From Macrocystis pyrifera (Eukaryota > Sar > Phaeophyceae > Laminariales > Laminariaceae), in the NCBI GenBank assembly GCA_031763025.1, contig JASSKH010000016.1, positions 4,712,001 to 4,776,000 on the forward strand: a DNA stretch of 64,000 nucleotides. Direction: 5' to 3'. The position numbers were made by a program, and so were the translations under genes. Positions 38,130 through 49,368 of the stretch are shown in pieces. Within the stretch, counting starts at the first letter, position 1. Each line of letters opens with the position of its first letter. The notes under the pieces were generated by a model. The model saw only the letters and a list, made by a program, of their open reading frames with translations, was not told where the DNA came from and did no database searches.

Positions 38130-40735
38130 TCCCTGCACAAAAACAAAAACACGTACCTGGTAGATCGTCTTATGCAAGTTTTGATGCTAATGCCGTGTCC
38201 CGGCCTGCTAGGGAGTGCATCACGTTGTCGTCGGTGGTGGAGCAGCTGTGCCAGCGCGCCAATAACCTCCACTACATCGTCACGGTGGTCACTCAGGTAG
38301 GCACGCAAAAGGCAGGATTGTACCTATCAACGCGTGCCCTGCAGCAGTGAAGGCACAAGCCGGGCGTGCGCTTTTTTTTTCGTATGCCCTATGCGATTTG
38401 GTCTTTTTTTCTGTCTTGTGTGTAGTTTGAACGTTTTTTTTTTTCTGTGTTGTCTTTTCGTATTCGTTTTTTTTACTGTTTTGCTCCGTCTACGTACGTA
38501 GTTCGACCTTCTTTTTTTTTCTGTCTATGTAGTTTGACTGTCGGCGTTGTGTACTGCATGTTTGCATGTCCCGGAGATATTTTCGGCTAGGAAAACGGTA
38601 GGTACGGCTTAGCTCTATGGTTCCCATCGGTGGTGCGCGCACAAGAGGAAAAGTGGACATGACCCAACCTCTGGTCCCGTGTTGTTTTTGGAGCAGGTTG
38701 GCATCGCGAAGGAGAAGGTGGTGAACATCACCAGATTGAGCGAGCTGGCGGCGGCAGAACTCTTTGTTGCAAGCGCCCCTCGTGAGGTACGGTCGGCTCT
38801 CCCTGCGAAACCCCACACTTAGGGCTCTCCCTGCGAAACCCCACACTTCCCTACCGTCCCTCTGTCCACGAGACCCGCCTTCAGTGCCGTGTACGATGAT
38901 ACCGTACAAACACCCGAGATAACACGCCATCTGGAACGATTTTTTCAGCCGATTTTATCCGGAGCAAGGGAGGCGGAGGCACACACATCGAATACTCGGC
39001 CTTTGAAAATATCTTGTCGAAATCTCTCCATTTACGCGTCCCTCGGCGTTTACTTTCTCCACCCGTCGTCGAGAAAGTTATCATGGTAGTTCCGCTCGTC
39101 CGAGGGGATGTGTTACCTCATCTCATCACACGTGTGACGTGCACCATGTGTGGGCATGTGTGAGCGTGCCTGCCCGCCATGTTCGTGCGGTCTAGAGCCC
39201 TCGCATTGTCTTCTTGTTCAGGGTTCCGTTTGCTTGCGTACATGTGCACTCGCTGTTCTTCCGTAAGCGGTCATGTTGGTGTCTTGAAGGTTGGTCAGAA
39301 AGAAGACGCCCTCAGGGCATCATGCCGCTTCACCTAATTCTGTTGCTGGAACAATAGTAGTCCACCCTCAGTATCACCCCTTTTGCTACTATTAGTCCAA
39401 ATAATATCCTACACTAACTTCGAGTAAGCTGTCCCCACAAAACGTGGGTTCAGGATTCAGTTCTAAAAGTGTTTCAAGCGCTCGTAGGCAAAATACGTCT
39501 CGTGTGTCTGCCTGTTTGTGCGCATGGCGTGCGGTCACATTTCACACTTCCCGTTTTTTGGTCGTCTTTATGCAAAGGTCGCCATGGAGGAACTCCGAGG
39601 GGGGATGCTCGTCAGTGGGCACCAGGTGCAAGATGCGGGAACAATGCGGCTGTTTGCGGGGGGGGCGATCATGACCTTGCTGGGTGAGAGGGGTTCGGAA
39701 GGAGGGAAACTTTTGTTGGTTTTCAGACTATGTCACTCGCCGTTGATTTCGCACGGCGGACATATGATCTTCAGTAGATCCTAACCTGCAGTTATGATAT
39801 GCTTGTGCGGGATCTATCTGCATAGTACAGATTCAACCCAGGAAAAATGTGCGAGATCGTGCAGACTATGAGGCTCCCACCTGGTAGTGAAACATGAGCT
39901 AAATCATGCGTTAAGGCCAGGAATTAATCTTCCCTGAAAGAGCTAGATCATAAACTGGGGATCAGTGATTTGTCCGACGTGTGCTTTCATTTGCTGCCGT
40001 AGTTCGTATATACCTGGTACCGTTGCGCTGCTGCTATCGGGTTGCTTCCGCTTACAAGAGCAGGGTTTTTCGCGTCACGGCGCTCAGGCGTGTCTATGCG
40101 TTCGCCGCGCGTGCCCCTCGTGGCCGATTTTTACGCGTCGTAGCACCAAACAAACACGCCTCCGAGAGAAACTCCGGTGGAGAAGACTGCACCCTTAGCA
40201 CACACTATGCCTTAGAGTGGGATGCATGTTATGATGGAGATGCACCTACAGTACGTCTGCCTCCCTCCCTTAGGAAGCTCTATAACCCATGCACAGCCCG
40301 ACCTTGAGAAACACGAAAGTGACACCCAATAAACACTGCCATAGCCTGCAGTAATTTCAAAAACCAAAAATCTGCTATTAATACTTGTATGTAAGCAGTC
40401 TCAAAACACAAATGGTATTCCAGGGATATTGGGTGTGTCCTCAGTGCCTTTGAAGAGCCCCGTCGATCAGAAAAGTGTTTGCCTTAGCAGGCTAAAAGTG
40501 CCACATACTGTATACCCCTATCGTAGCACGTGTCGTAGATGTCGCATCGTTGTTGCGTGGACCGGTGGGCAAGGTACACGACTAAATCTACACGCGCCGC
40601 TGCCGACGTCTCCGGCTGCTGCTTTGCAGACGGTCACCCGGGCGCGATTATCGCTGCCAGTGGAATGCTGAAGAACAAACATCTGCTGAATCACGAAGAC
40701 GACTTCCAGCAAGAGATCACCGCGCAGCTGCAACG
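30194..40735 (+). CDS. CHAT-like domain / NB-ARC STAND receptor (NLR-like), partial
   Basis: A STAND ATPase with an N-terminal caspase-like (CHAT) domain, probably an intracellular sensor. Exons: 30194-30323, 32847-32924, 33634-33706, 33953-34088, 36196-36316, 36708-36860, 37366-37484, 38212-38296, 38697-38786, 39578-39683, 40630-40735; 398 codons with compatible phases at all ten joins. CHAT-like part: GCRVLHFTWNGD, VMFEDKRG, LVVLSAASAKLVAGAF, GITNVVAIE, FIRAFYHSLADG. NB-ARC part: Walker A GPPGIGKT, kinase-2 DLLLVLDGC, sensor strand YIVTVVTQ, LSELAAAELF, then LLDGHPGAIIAA (GLPLA position). The CHAT His and Cys are replaced, and the sensor Arg is Gln. The join into 36196 has a weak acceptor. 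N-terminus, C-terminal repeats and stop are unresolved. Introns hold several mobile elements. Confidence 0.78.
32003..32095. mobile_element. 93-bp palindromic element
   Basis: Near-perfect inverted arms run AACCCTTTTAGTACCGCAGT... and its complement ending ...GGTACTAAAAGGGTT, around a short spacer with two CCACTTGGAAT/GACTGG-type blocks. It lies in the CHAT-NB-ARC intron 30324-32846. Related to 6300-6431. No clear target duplication beyond a possible TT. Confidence 0.75.
32230..32710. mobile_element. Cluster of 105-bp-family MITE fragments with one intact copy
   Basis: The intact copy is 32382-32486 (105 bp, TA on both sides at 32380-32381 and 32487-32488). It is surrounded by broken or head-to-tail pieces of the same family: TTGGTCCCCCGTA, AATAGGACC(A/G)AATA and TAAAAATA(A/G)GTAAATA occur repeatedly. 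This indicates nested or repeated insertion at one hotspot inside the CHAT-NB-ARC intron. Confidence 0.8.
34228..36033. mobile_element. 1.8-kb element with long terminal inverted repeats
   Basis: About 130 bp at the left (34228-34370) is repeated inverted at the right (35890-36033). Matching blocks include AATTTACCAACCA, CGAAGCTGGGCC, CGTAAACAC, CTGGGCT(C/T)TGCGAAATTG. The terminal CCCTAACCCTG(G/A)CCGCC is telomere-like. The interior has no recognisable transposase, so it is probably non-autonomous. It fills most of the intron between exons 34088 and 36196 of the receptor gene. Confidence 0.7.
35240..35460. repeat. Dispersed repeat, copy 1
   Basis: Contains CTTTCAGGGCAGATAGAT and TTCCTGGGTTGGATCTGTACT. 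An inverted, diverged copy lies at 39775-39965 (AGTACAGATTCAACCCAGGAA and ATCTTCCCTGAAAGAG), and a fragment at 43955-44000. It sits inside the 1.8-kb inverted-repeat element. Confidence 0.5.
36892..36933. repeat. (CTG)14 microsatellite
   Basis: Fourteen perfect CTG units lie 31 bp after a splice donor of the CHAT-NB-ARC gene. Intron length polymorphism is likely. Confidence 0.95.
37805..38060. repeat. Dispersed repeat carrying the MITE and the poly-C tract
   Basis: Outside the MITE insertion this segment matches 59998-60120: GGTGCTC(C/G)GTCTCGAAAGGG, then GGTCA(A/G)ATGAC, then AACGA near a C run. It is in the receptor gene's intron between exons 37484 and 38212. Confidence 0.75.
37846..37950. 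mobile_element. 105-bp TA-flanked MITE, copy 4, with paralogous empty site
   Basis: Starts TTACGGGGGACCTTAGTAAA and ends CTATGGACCCCCGTAA; TA at 37844-37845 and 37951-37952. The flanking repeat (GCCCAA(A/T)TGTTGGA before, GGAA(T/C)GGTGCTC after) occurs again at 59998-60055 without the element and with a single TA. That pre-integration site confirms a TA target-site duplication. Confidence 0.93.
38035..38126. repeat. 92-bp uninterrupted poly-C tract
   Basis: Ninety-two consecutive C, preceded by CCCCCCT. In the paralogous repeat at 60111-60118 the same place has eight C followed by T. The tract therefore looks like a local expansion, or an assembly artefact of a difficult homopolymer. It is intronic in the CHAT-NB-ARC gene. 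Confidence 0.95.
39775..39965. repeat. Dispersed repeat, copy 2 (inverted)
   Basis: Inverted relative to 35240-35460, sharing AGTACAGATTCAACCCAGGAA-like and CCCTGAAAGA blocks. It lies in the receptor intron between exons 39683 and 40630. Confidence 0.45.
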
Positions 40736-42807
40736 GTATGGGGGTGGCAACCTCATTCATTACCGCGGCAGAAATTGTAGTACAAGCTGTCGCTAGGAAC
40801 TCGCTCGCAGGAGGATATTTATGGTACATAACTGTCGTCAAATAGTGTGCGTTGGTTGACTTGGGTTTATTTTTTTGACAACCGTGTACCGATATGTGAA
40901 TGGCGGTCGGCGGTCGTACAACCTCGGCTTCAGGTTGCTCCAAAGTTGTCCTTATTTTTTGCCCCTTTTTCTTTTGGCCTGGTGGAAATTAGAAACTCCC
41001 ATTCGCCCGCAAATAGTATACCGTATGTACTAGAACACTTCGTGTGTTGATAGCCGTGCGATGATCGTATGGCCGTATGCACAAATCGCACTACCTCCTC
41101 CGTTCTGCCGCTTGTTTTGAGCTGTGCACTGCTGGGAGAGATGCCGATTCTACTATCTTCGTGGTGGAATCGCCAAGTAATCCGCGCAGATTGGACCAAC
41201 AGAAGTTGCCCATTAAAACAATGTTGTTTGCGCACGAAAAAGCTGCGTGTCTCAGTCAGATATTGACAAGTCGTCCACTAGCTTTTCTTTTTGGAAATAT
41301 ATAGGTCTCCAATGTCGTGAACTTGAGAGCTGGTTCAGAGCGGGTTTCCTTCTACACCATTTTACGTGTTCGTGCGGTACGTCGCAAACCTCGCGAACTA
41401 CGGTAGAGAGGGCGAACGGTAGAAGGGAGGCAAAACGTTAGAAGAGTTCAGCCACGATAACAAGCCGCGATGAGAAACTACCGAAGGCGCCCAGGACAAG
41501 AAGGTGCTATTGTTGATCTTGTGTTACGTGGGACAGTAGTCACGCAGCAAGTATATCTGTGGAGGTTTGGGTGTGCCAAGTGCGAAACGGTAGTCCCGCA
41601 GCAGCTAGAGCTCTACGCTCGGGTCTGGTTGTGTAGACACATCGAGGTGGGTTGTGAAATATGTGACATGACACTTTCGGAGACCAGCAGATAAACGTAC
41701 CCCTGGTATCTCAGTGACGTCGCCGAGGGGATCGTATGGCCTTGAAGGATTGTAGAGTGACAATGCAGCGGTACAACCTAGGGGGCATGACCTGGTGATC
41801 CACAGTTAACCCATCGCCATAATCCCGGCCGTGGTCGTAGAAATGCGAAAAGAAGTCTACAGGTAGACCGGAAAACGAAACCTCACAAAATCTAGTTGGG
41901 GGTGCGAGGATGACACCCGATCCTACGACCTAATCAACATGCAGTGCTGGTTGGTAACAGGGGGCCCGCTCTATCTTCCCGACGCACGGACCAGGTACAA
42001 GACGAAAGAAGAGGACTTCATGAGACAACTGCACGAGGGGCCGCAGACACAGAGCGGTGAGAGCCCACCGATACTCCTCCTACTGCTAGGGGTGTGAGTT
42101 GGGTGGACGTGGCGACTTTTGATAGTTGTTACCAGGTAGTTGGGTGTCGAAGAAGTAGTCCAACTGTCCAACTACAGCTGTTGCTGTTGTTATTCCGGTT
42201 GCCATCTGGCATTGTGCAGTGCGTATTCCATTTACATGATACCATCCACATGTCCGAAAAGGGTAACTATAATCCGATGATTTGAAACATGGAAAGTACC
42301 ATCAATCAACCCTGAATACTCGACAAAACTAGACCCATAATGCAGTCCCCCTTATGAATGAATGAATGAATGAATGACTCTTCGTACTGGCTCCAGACTG
42401 ACGCCTATTCACCAATCAAATCTGCAAGGGTGACTGGCATTACTTACCCCTTACTATTCAAGCCAACTATAATTCGCTGACTTTAGTCTTATCAGCAGTA
42501 TTTACACGTCGAGCCGTAAGTGTGCTAGTCAGGATGCCAGGGGATGGGGGAGCAAGAACGCGCTCGATACTATATCCAACACCACACTACCCAAGCGTTT
42601 ACGAGCTGGTATTTCGCGCCGCTCGCTTCCAACTTGCCCCTGCCCCGCTCTAACAACGCTCCTCGTCCCTTGCTTCGTCCTCTTCTGCATGTGTGGATCA
42701 ATCGTCAGATTTTGTGATAGAGAATCTGTGGGGTGGACGCCAGGCACGGAAAAGAGGTAATTTTCGCCCTCCACCGCCTCCTCGTCGCGAAACCCCGGCT
42801 GTAAGCG

Positions 42808-42986
42808 CTGCTGATCAGGACGGGGCTCGTTCGAACGGAGAATTCTGGTGGAAGCAGGCTCTGGAGAGGCACACGGGCATTGCGGGAGCTATTTCTCGGA
42901 CTATCCTGTGGGAAACCCTGTTTGATAGCTTGGCGATCTACTTCCTGGAGGTGCTGGGACAAGAAGGACACGATAGGCCTTTCCAG
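42808..42986 (+). CDS. Candidate exon, possible continuation of the receptor gene
   Basis: An open frame reads NGEFWWKQALERHTG, AISRTILWETLFDSL and AIYFLEVLGQEGHDRPFQ and ends at a good donor (CAGGTAGGT after 42986). The upstream ATCAG acceptor gives phase 0, which does not fit the phase 2 end of the last recognised NB-ARC exon. At least one more exon would have to lie between; 41984-42056 is a candidate with a suitable phase 2 acceptor. The function of this segment is unknown. Confidence 0.35.
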
Positions 42987-43029
42987 GTAGGTGCAGCACT
43001 GAGCAGCGCCGTTTGCCACGGTTGTCCTC

Positions 43030-43200
43030 TGAGTCGCACCGGCCTCAAATTCGATGCAAGTCGACGAGCAGTGGGAATACTGATGAAGCCTATGCGCGAT
43101 AAAACGAAGGCACGTATGATACCACGGGGGAGAAAGGACGACAGCTGTGATGACGGCTTTTGTGCCGAAGTTCGCCGAGGATAAAAAATCTCCTGCAGTA
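43030..43200. repeat. Dispersed repeat family (copies near 6800, 43100, 53500)
   Basis: The stretch AGTGGGAAT(A/G)CTGA, then a G run, then CA(C/G)CTGTGA, then ACGGCTT, then GAGG(G/A)TAAAA recurs at 6820-6960 and 53455-53530 with many changes. No coding capacity is evident. Confidence 0.5.
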
Positions 43201-44529
43201 TATACGAGTTAAGCCAGTAGGTAAGAACGATTATCCATATGAAATAGTAAAGTGTGCAAACACTAAAGGGGACCGGCTCATGGTTGACGCAACAGTATCT
43301 ACGCGGCGGCGTATACTGCTCACCTCGAATGAGTGCTGCGAGGCTTTTTCATTGTTTTTTTGTATCCCTCGGCGGACTGGTGAAAAGCAAAGGTTGAGCT
43401 CACCACACTTTTAGTGTGTCGTGTGTCAATTTTAACTCAGTTTTACGACACCAGAACGGTACGGCCGTGGCATACGGCTGCGTGAGTATGTCGACCCGCC
43501 CCGATCCTCCTATATACTGGGGATGAGGTGCGGTGCAGAACCCATCGACCACAGGCCCCGAGAAGAGTTGAATGAAACCTGGATGGTTTTTCGCTTGGAA
43601 GCACGAAACGCTTCACCAGCTCGCTCTTCTTTTATTTCAATATCAATAGCAGTATTTTGTATGCAGAAAAGATGGTATACTATTAATAATATGCTTTTGT
43701 CCCTCACGGGTAGTGCTGGTGTAAGGACGACGGTGGGCGATGACAGTCTCATGGTTGTCGTCCGTCTGGGGCTGAAGTCTGCGCTATATCCCCTGCTTCC
43801 AGTCCTAGGATGGCTTCTTCCAGCTTTAGGGTTCACAAGGTATTAGATTTTGGATTCCGAGTCCAGATGTGGCGACAGAAGTGGTCAAAGAAGAAAAAAT
43901 GTGCTGCTTCGGGAGGGGTTTCACTTTTGAGTTCAAACGTGTCTCTTTGACGGACAGATAGATCATGATCTAAATCATTCAGGGCCGTGTTATACAGTAG
44001 TTTTTGGGGTTGCACTTGTGAGGCCAAACATTTCCTCACTGTTGGAACTCCTCGTCTGAATAGCTACCTTGGCTCCGGTGCGTTGTGGTGTGTTTTACGA
44101 TACGCATGTTTCGTTAGATGCTGTACCTGTATTTGCCCAGGGGGTTCTGTACCCGGGTTAGCATAAGATATTTATGAGAAGAGTCAAGCTGCGGTAGAGG
44201 GGGGGGTGGTACCTCATTATTCTCAAGCTGCGAAGATGAGGAGCTCTACACCTCGCCTAAAACCTGACTTTTCCTTGAGAGGCACGGTTAGCAGTCCCGC
44301 GAACAAAACTATAACTGGAAAAACACGGAGTAGTATGATTGAAATTATGTTGGTGGGTAGTTGCTCAGTTGATGAGGAAGACCCCCCCCCCCCCACCTCC
44401 GACCAGAAAAATGTTGGTCCCAAACTACCTTCTGTACCGTCACATGACTCGAAAGTCGGTCCGTGGGTGAGGCATATTCAGAGCTGCTCATGTGAGGAGA
44501 CTCAGAAAGCACAGGTGCTACCCTTCTCT

Positions 44530-44765
44530 TTGTACCGTAGGCACGCGTGAAAGGCAAGGGCAAATTTGCAAGCGACTTGCGAAAAATCTCATCGACACGT
44601 ATTTCCCGCTGGCCGTTTGATGTGCGCCGTACCACCAGCGCATCGAGTTCCAGACTCTCGGACGCAGCAGACATGTCTGGCAACCATACGCTCCTCCGGG
44701 GAATGCCCCTGGCGCTATCGCGACCCAGGAGAGCTTCTTGGGCAGCTTTTGGCCTTGGTTCAAGG
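44530..44765. other. Coding-like segment, strand unresolved
   Basis: The minus strand reads an open peptide with SLELDALVVRR and REIRVDEIFRKSLANL. The plus strand has a good polypyrimidine-AG acceptor (CCGTAG at 44534-44539) and also stays open. I cannot decide which, if either, is real. Confidence 0.2.
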
Positions 44766-47249
44766 CCACGACTCAAATGCTCAAGGGTGTGTGCATGTGT
44801 ATGACGAGATCATTCGCATTCCCAGTGTGGGTTGCTTTCTTGTCAGGAGTGTACGATTTGCTGCAGTTGTTACGTGTATTATTGTTCATCTATGTTTTTA
44901 TTTTTTCCCGAGATATTTTTCCACTCCGGAGTTATTGGAGACTGTCCTGTGACCACGGACTCGATTTTGGCATCCACAACTAAAAAAACGGTGGCTTGCT
45001 TGGGCGCTTTGAGGGATTTTGTTTGCCGCCGTGGTCGCTAGCCCCTCGCTCGTTGGCGTTCGAAGGGTGAGGCGTGTGGAACCCAACCCTGGTATTCGTA
45101 ATGCGCGTTTTCGATGCGAAGGAGGGCAGTACAGAAGCCTGTCTTGGTTGTCCAAGGCTTTTCTTCTTGTGTTGTCCGTGGCATTCATTTGTCGCGCCAA
45201 ATTTCCGCCAAATACATTGCTTTACTGGGAATTGTAGCGGAAAGCCTCACCTGCAGTGGAGAGATTCAGTGCGTTTCGATCGTACGAGTACCTGGCAGTG
45301 CGCTTCTATGTGGCAGCAGTTTGCTGAGTGGTCATTTGTTATAGAGGGGTGTGCTGACGAGTGATCAACCCCTTTCATGTCTAGCCCCGTTGCTGCTTTG
45401 TGCTGTTGATTCCTTCGGTGATTGGCATACGCTCGTGCCGTCGAAACGACAACGCGATGAGGAAGTCCGTCCACAAACTGTTACATTCGTAACTTGTATG
45501 ACTCGAAGCGTATGGAGGTTCTCTGTTGTGGCTCTGATTCGGGTCGCGCTCTCACTACAGTTGTTTTACACACTATCAATAGTAATCTGATGCGTATCTG
45601 GCTCCACGGGTGCCACGCCAATATATGTACGGTATGTCTTCAAACGACGCCAATGAGCTACGCATTAGGTATCAACCCTTTTAGAACTTAACGCACGTTT
45701 TTGGGGGCAAGCTTTACCTCGTATACCCTAATTGGAAAATGAGTAAGCTCATTCTGGCCATTTTGGCGGTAGCAAAAGATTTATTTCGGTCGACAGGCAG
45801 TATTTACCCAGCTTGCTTGTTCGGCTCCACTGCTGTCTGCTAATGTCGAACGGATACGGATGTTCTGCTAGACTCGTATTGTATCAGGCGTGATATGACG
45901 GAAATGTGGCGATATGGTAATATATCATTAGGTACAATTTTGAATTTTTCGTACTTTGTCAAACATATCTCTTCGTACGAGCACTTTTGGGCATTACGCT
46001 GAGCCCGGACACATTGGTCGAGATCCGGGGGCGATCCGTGCACTCTGGAGCGCGTGGCGGACGCTCAAAGTTTGTGTTTCCGGCGGGAGTTGATAAAACG
46101 ATTTCCCTTGTTTCAGTACGAGAGGCCTTTTTTTGTACATACGTACCGGGAAATTAATGGTGTCTGTTTTCTTCCCTAGGCTCTTATGAGTTGTGAGCAC
46201 ACAGTCCCGACATATGCCAGGGCCGCTTTTGACAACAAGCACATATCCCATGGTTACAACGCTGCCACCCAAACGCCGTGTGTGTACGACACACCCATAT
46301 GCGCAGTATTGCTGTGACTGGTTGTGTTTATATCGGAGCCTGCCATCCGTATTCCACCGTCTCCCTTACCATGTACCATTTTTTTTTTCATACGTACATA
46401 CCCAGGGGCTGACATACCTGTATCATCATCACCTCTCTCCCTGGTGCTTCTTTTGCGTAGTGCTGTGTGTGATCCAACATTGCCACTGCTCCAGCTGTGC
46501 ACAGCACAGTGCGCCAACAGCAGCAGCAGGCAGCGTACTATGCGCATGTGGCAAATCCGCGCTGTACTCTCAGTACTATGGTAGTGTTTGTTGTTGTCAT
46601 GGGCATTGGCCTATGCACATACCTGCTGCAGTGTGTGACCGGCATTTTTTGCTCAGTATCGATGATCCCCGGATCGTGTACGTTCGTCGAGTCCCGTACA
46701 ACCAATCGTTCGTACGTACAAGCATCGTGTACAGCAGCATTCGTGGTAAACATACTTGTAGTTACTGACTGCTGTGTGTCCTGCACTGCTGACCGATAGA
46801 TCCTAGAGCCAGCTGAACGGGCAGCAGTACACGTTCCTTTGTCGCCGCACGCGTATCTTCTGCTGTCGTATCATATCACATGGCATTTTACAGCAGTACT
46901 GGTGCTGTACATGCAGTTGTATCCGTACAAGCTACTCTAAGAGATCCCGCAATGTGATTTAGGATGTGTAATAAACACAACGTGCTAGTTGTGTGAGTAC
47001 TGCTGTAGCGTAGATGACAAACTGCGCTTGAGAATATTTTCGTTACGACCGATGTTCGACTCGCACGATCCTCGCTTTTGTTTTTTTTCAACTTTTGACT
47101 TATTGCGTACCAGTACTTACCACCTTGCTTTTCTGACCTACTATTTATACATATGACACAATACAATTTGTATGTTTGACTAAAGGGCACGGAATTTGGG
47201 CGCGCTTACGTGTGGCGTGCGTTCATACCTCAACCTTTCACAGTTGCTC

Positions 47250-48010
47250 CAAATACTCCAGAGTAAAGCAAAGTATTTTCAAGAAAATAATACTGCTGTA
47301 GGTACTTCGTGCATTCGCAGTATTCGGGTTTATACTGCAGCAGATACTGCGAGCACTCGCAGTATTTCGAGGTTCTGTACTAATAGGGATACTACTCTGC
47401 GGATGCTTTCGGGCTCGCACTAATTCGGGATTCGCTATTGCTACTGCTGTGGATACTCCCTTTTGTCGAGTATCTCGGGGTTCTGTACTGCGGGTACTGC
47501 AAGTACTATCAGTAGTTTGTCCGTTGGTAGTGTTCGTACTGCGAGTACTCGCAGTACCGGAATACTCTCATTATGCCCAGTATGCTTGGAGTATGACGTA
47601 TACTTCGACCGTATGTGCATCGTGTCGACAATTCTCAGGCCCATTGTTCGGTACCAAACACCCACAGATGGTCCCACGAGTGGGAGTTGGAGCAAATTAC
47701 TTACGCTGGAGACAACTCGAGTACTTAGAGCACTGGCAGTATTTCGGGAATATGTACGGCGAGGATGTACTGTTCATACTCTGAGTATCTCGAAGTTCTG
47801 TACTTTAGATACTGCCTGTACTCCAAGTATTTCGTGTTTCGATACTACGGGTACGTATTTGCCTGTGTTCTCGGGGTTCCGTACTGCTCATACTCTCAGT
47901 ACCCTCAGTAGTTGAGCCTTCTCAGTTCTCGCAATATATGGGCCTTCTCAGTACTCGTAATATTTTGGCCGCCAGTACTCCAATACTCAGTGCTCGAACT
48001 ACGAATTGCT
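47250..48010. repeat. Degenerate TACTGC/GCAGTA satellite
   Basis: About 750 bp are built from diverged units combining GTACTGCGGGTACTGC, ACTCGCAGTATT and TCGGGGTTCTGTACT (clear examples at 47316-47380, 47463-47580 and 47770-47900). Many units are local palindromes (AGTACT). Units vary in length, so this is an old, eroded array. Confidence 0.75.
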
Positions 48011-48379
48011 CTCGAGCATCTACTGCTGTACCTGTGAAACATCTTTTTCACCCTGAGCGCCAAGAAACATTTATTTTGCTGGAATATATTCTGCGTGTGC
48101 TGGATTTTACTCAGCCGGTCACAAGTGTTATGTCGCAACCTCGACCTCACGCAACTTTTTGTACTTGCGTTTACGCCGCAAGCATTGAATTGATCGCCGC
48201 GAGTCATCTGTTCAGGATCAACATCCACTTACCGGTGTACCTTATTTTATATTATAGTAGTAATGATCCAACACTATTTCCACAAACAGCAGTAAGTCTG
48301 TCCTCAAAAATATGTGTGTGTGTTCTTCACATTAATGATGGATGGATGCAGTTATTGATAGTTTTACGCACAGGTGTGC

Positions 48380-48450
48380 AGGTGTTTCGAACGAGTATTT
48401 TTTCGTTCTTGCGCCACTCGCCTGGGCACCTCCCGGAGGGGAACCTTGTA
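48380..48450 (+). CDS. Candidate exon
   Basis: Between a TGTGCAG acceptor and a GTAATA donor the frame reads VFRTSIFSFLRHSPG. This is short and unassigned; it may belong to an unrecognised gene between 43 and 50 kb. Confidence 0.2.
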
Positions 48451-49190
48451 TGGTAATATCGTTCGTTCCGTTCTGCAACCACCCTTCCGCTGCCGGACGC
48501 GGCGTGCTTTGCCGGCTCTGTCGCAGCGCACCGGGTACTGGGGCTTCCAAAAATATCCCGTCATGTGCGGGCTAACGACCACTAGGGAAGATGGCCAGGC
48601 GCTACTCCAGGGGGGAGACCAGCAGGAACCTTCCTGCTGCGATTGAGCAGCAGACAGGGGTCGTTGGCCGTGATGTATGTCAAGCCGGACCAGCAGGCAA
48701 GCCAGCTCATGGGTGCATACTGCGTGCTTGTCGGGAGCGTCGGGGTATCATGCGTCGCCTCTTGGGTGTTCTGGTCGTTGCGGAACAATTGTCTTCTCCA
48801 TGGATACCATCGTTATTATTCCTTCCAGAAATTGTTGGTGCGGAAATGTTGCCAAAGGCTCCGAAACATCGCCGTCATTTTGTGCAACGGGAACGCTGCC
48901 AATGACAAGCGGTTCCAAAATCTCGTCGGCAATTTCTGCGACGGAATGCCACCATCTACCCACCCGCTGTTCTCTTCTGCGGGTGTGCACCCGGGTCGAC
49001 AGCAGTTGTTTTCATGACGGGTTGAGTCTTGCTTGCCACGAGCGAATTTCATTTGCGTATTCCTTGACGTTAGCTACTTGACGTATGATACACCCAGAGC
49101 ACACCTGAGCGACGATCCGACGGAGCCGGCCCCCTCTCGTGTTTTCACAGCAAACCCAACATGAACCTGTTTTGCCCGATCTTTGTTTGG

Positions 49191-49368
49191 GCAGATTGGG
49201 AGCATTTTGATAAGGGGGCGGGGGAGTTCAAGCGATCAAAACGAGTTCGAAGTGGACTACGGGAAGGGAACACGAGAAGGCAGCCTGGAGACTTTGATCT
49301 TGAGCATCCCGCAGTGGACGCATTTGTTTCCGGACACCCCCAAGCACGTTGCGCTCGGCAGATAGCGT
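49191..49368 (+). CDS. Candidate terminal exon
   Basis: After a TTTGGGCAG acceptor the frame reads GSILIRGRGSSSDQNEFEVD, then YGKGTREGSLETLILSIPQW, then HVALGR and a stop at 49366-49368. Composition looks coding, but no family is recognised and no upstream exon could be linked. Confidence 0.3.

Noticed and set aside
37978-38163. Poly-proline or poly-glycine protein over the C tract
   Set aside because: The frame is created by the 92-base homopolymer inside an intron; it is not a gene.
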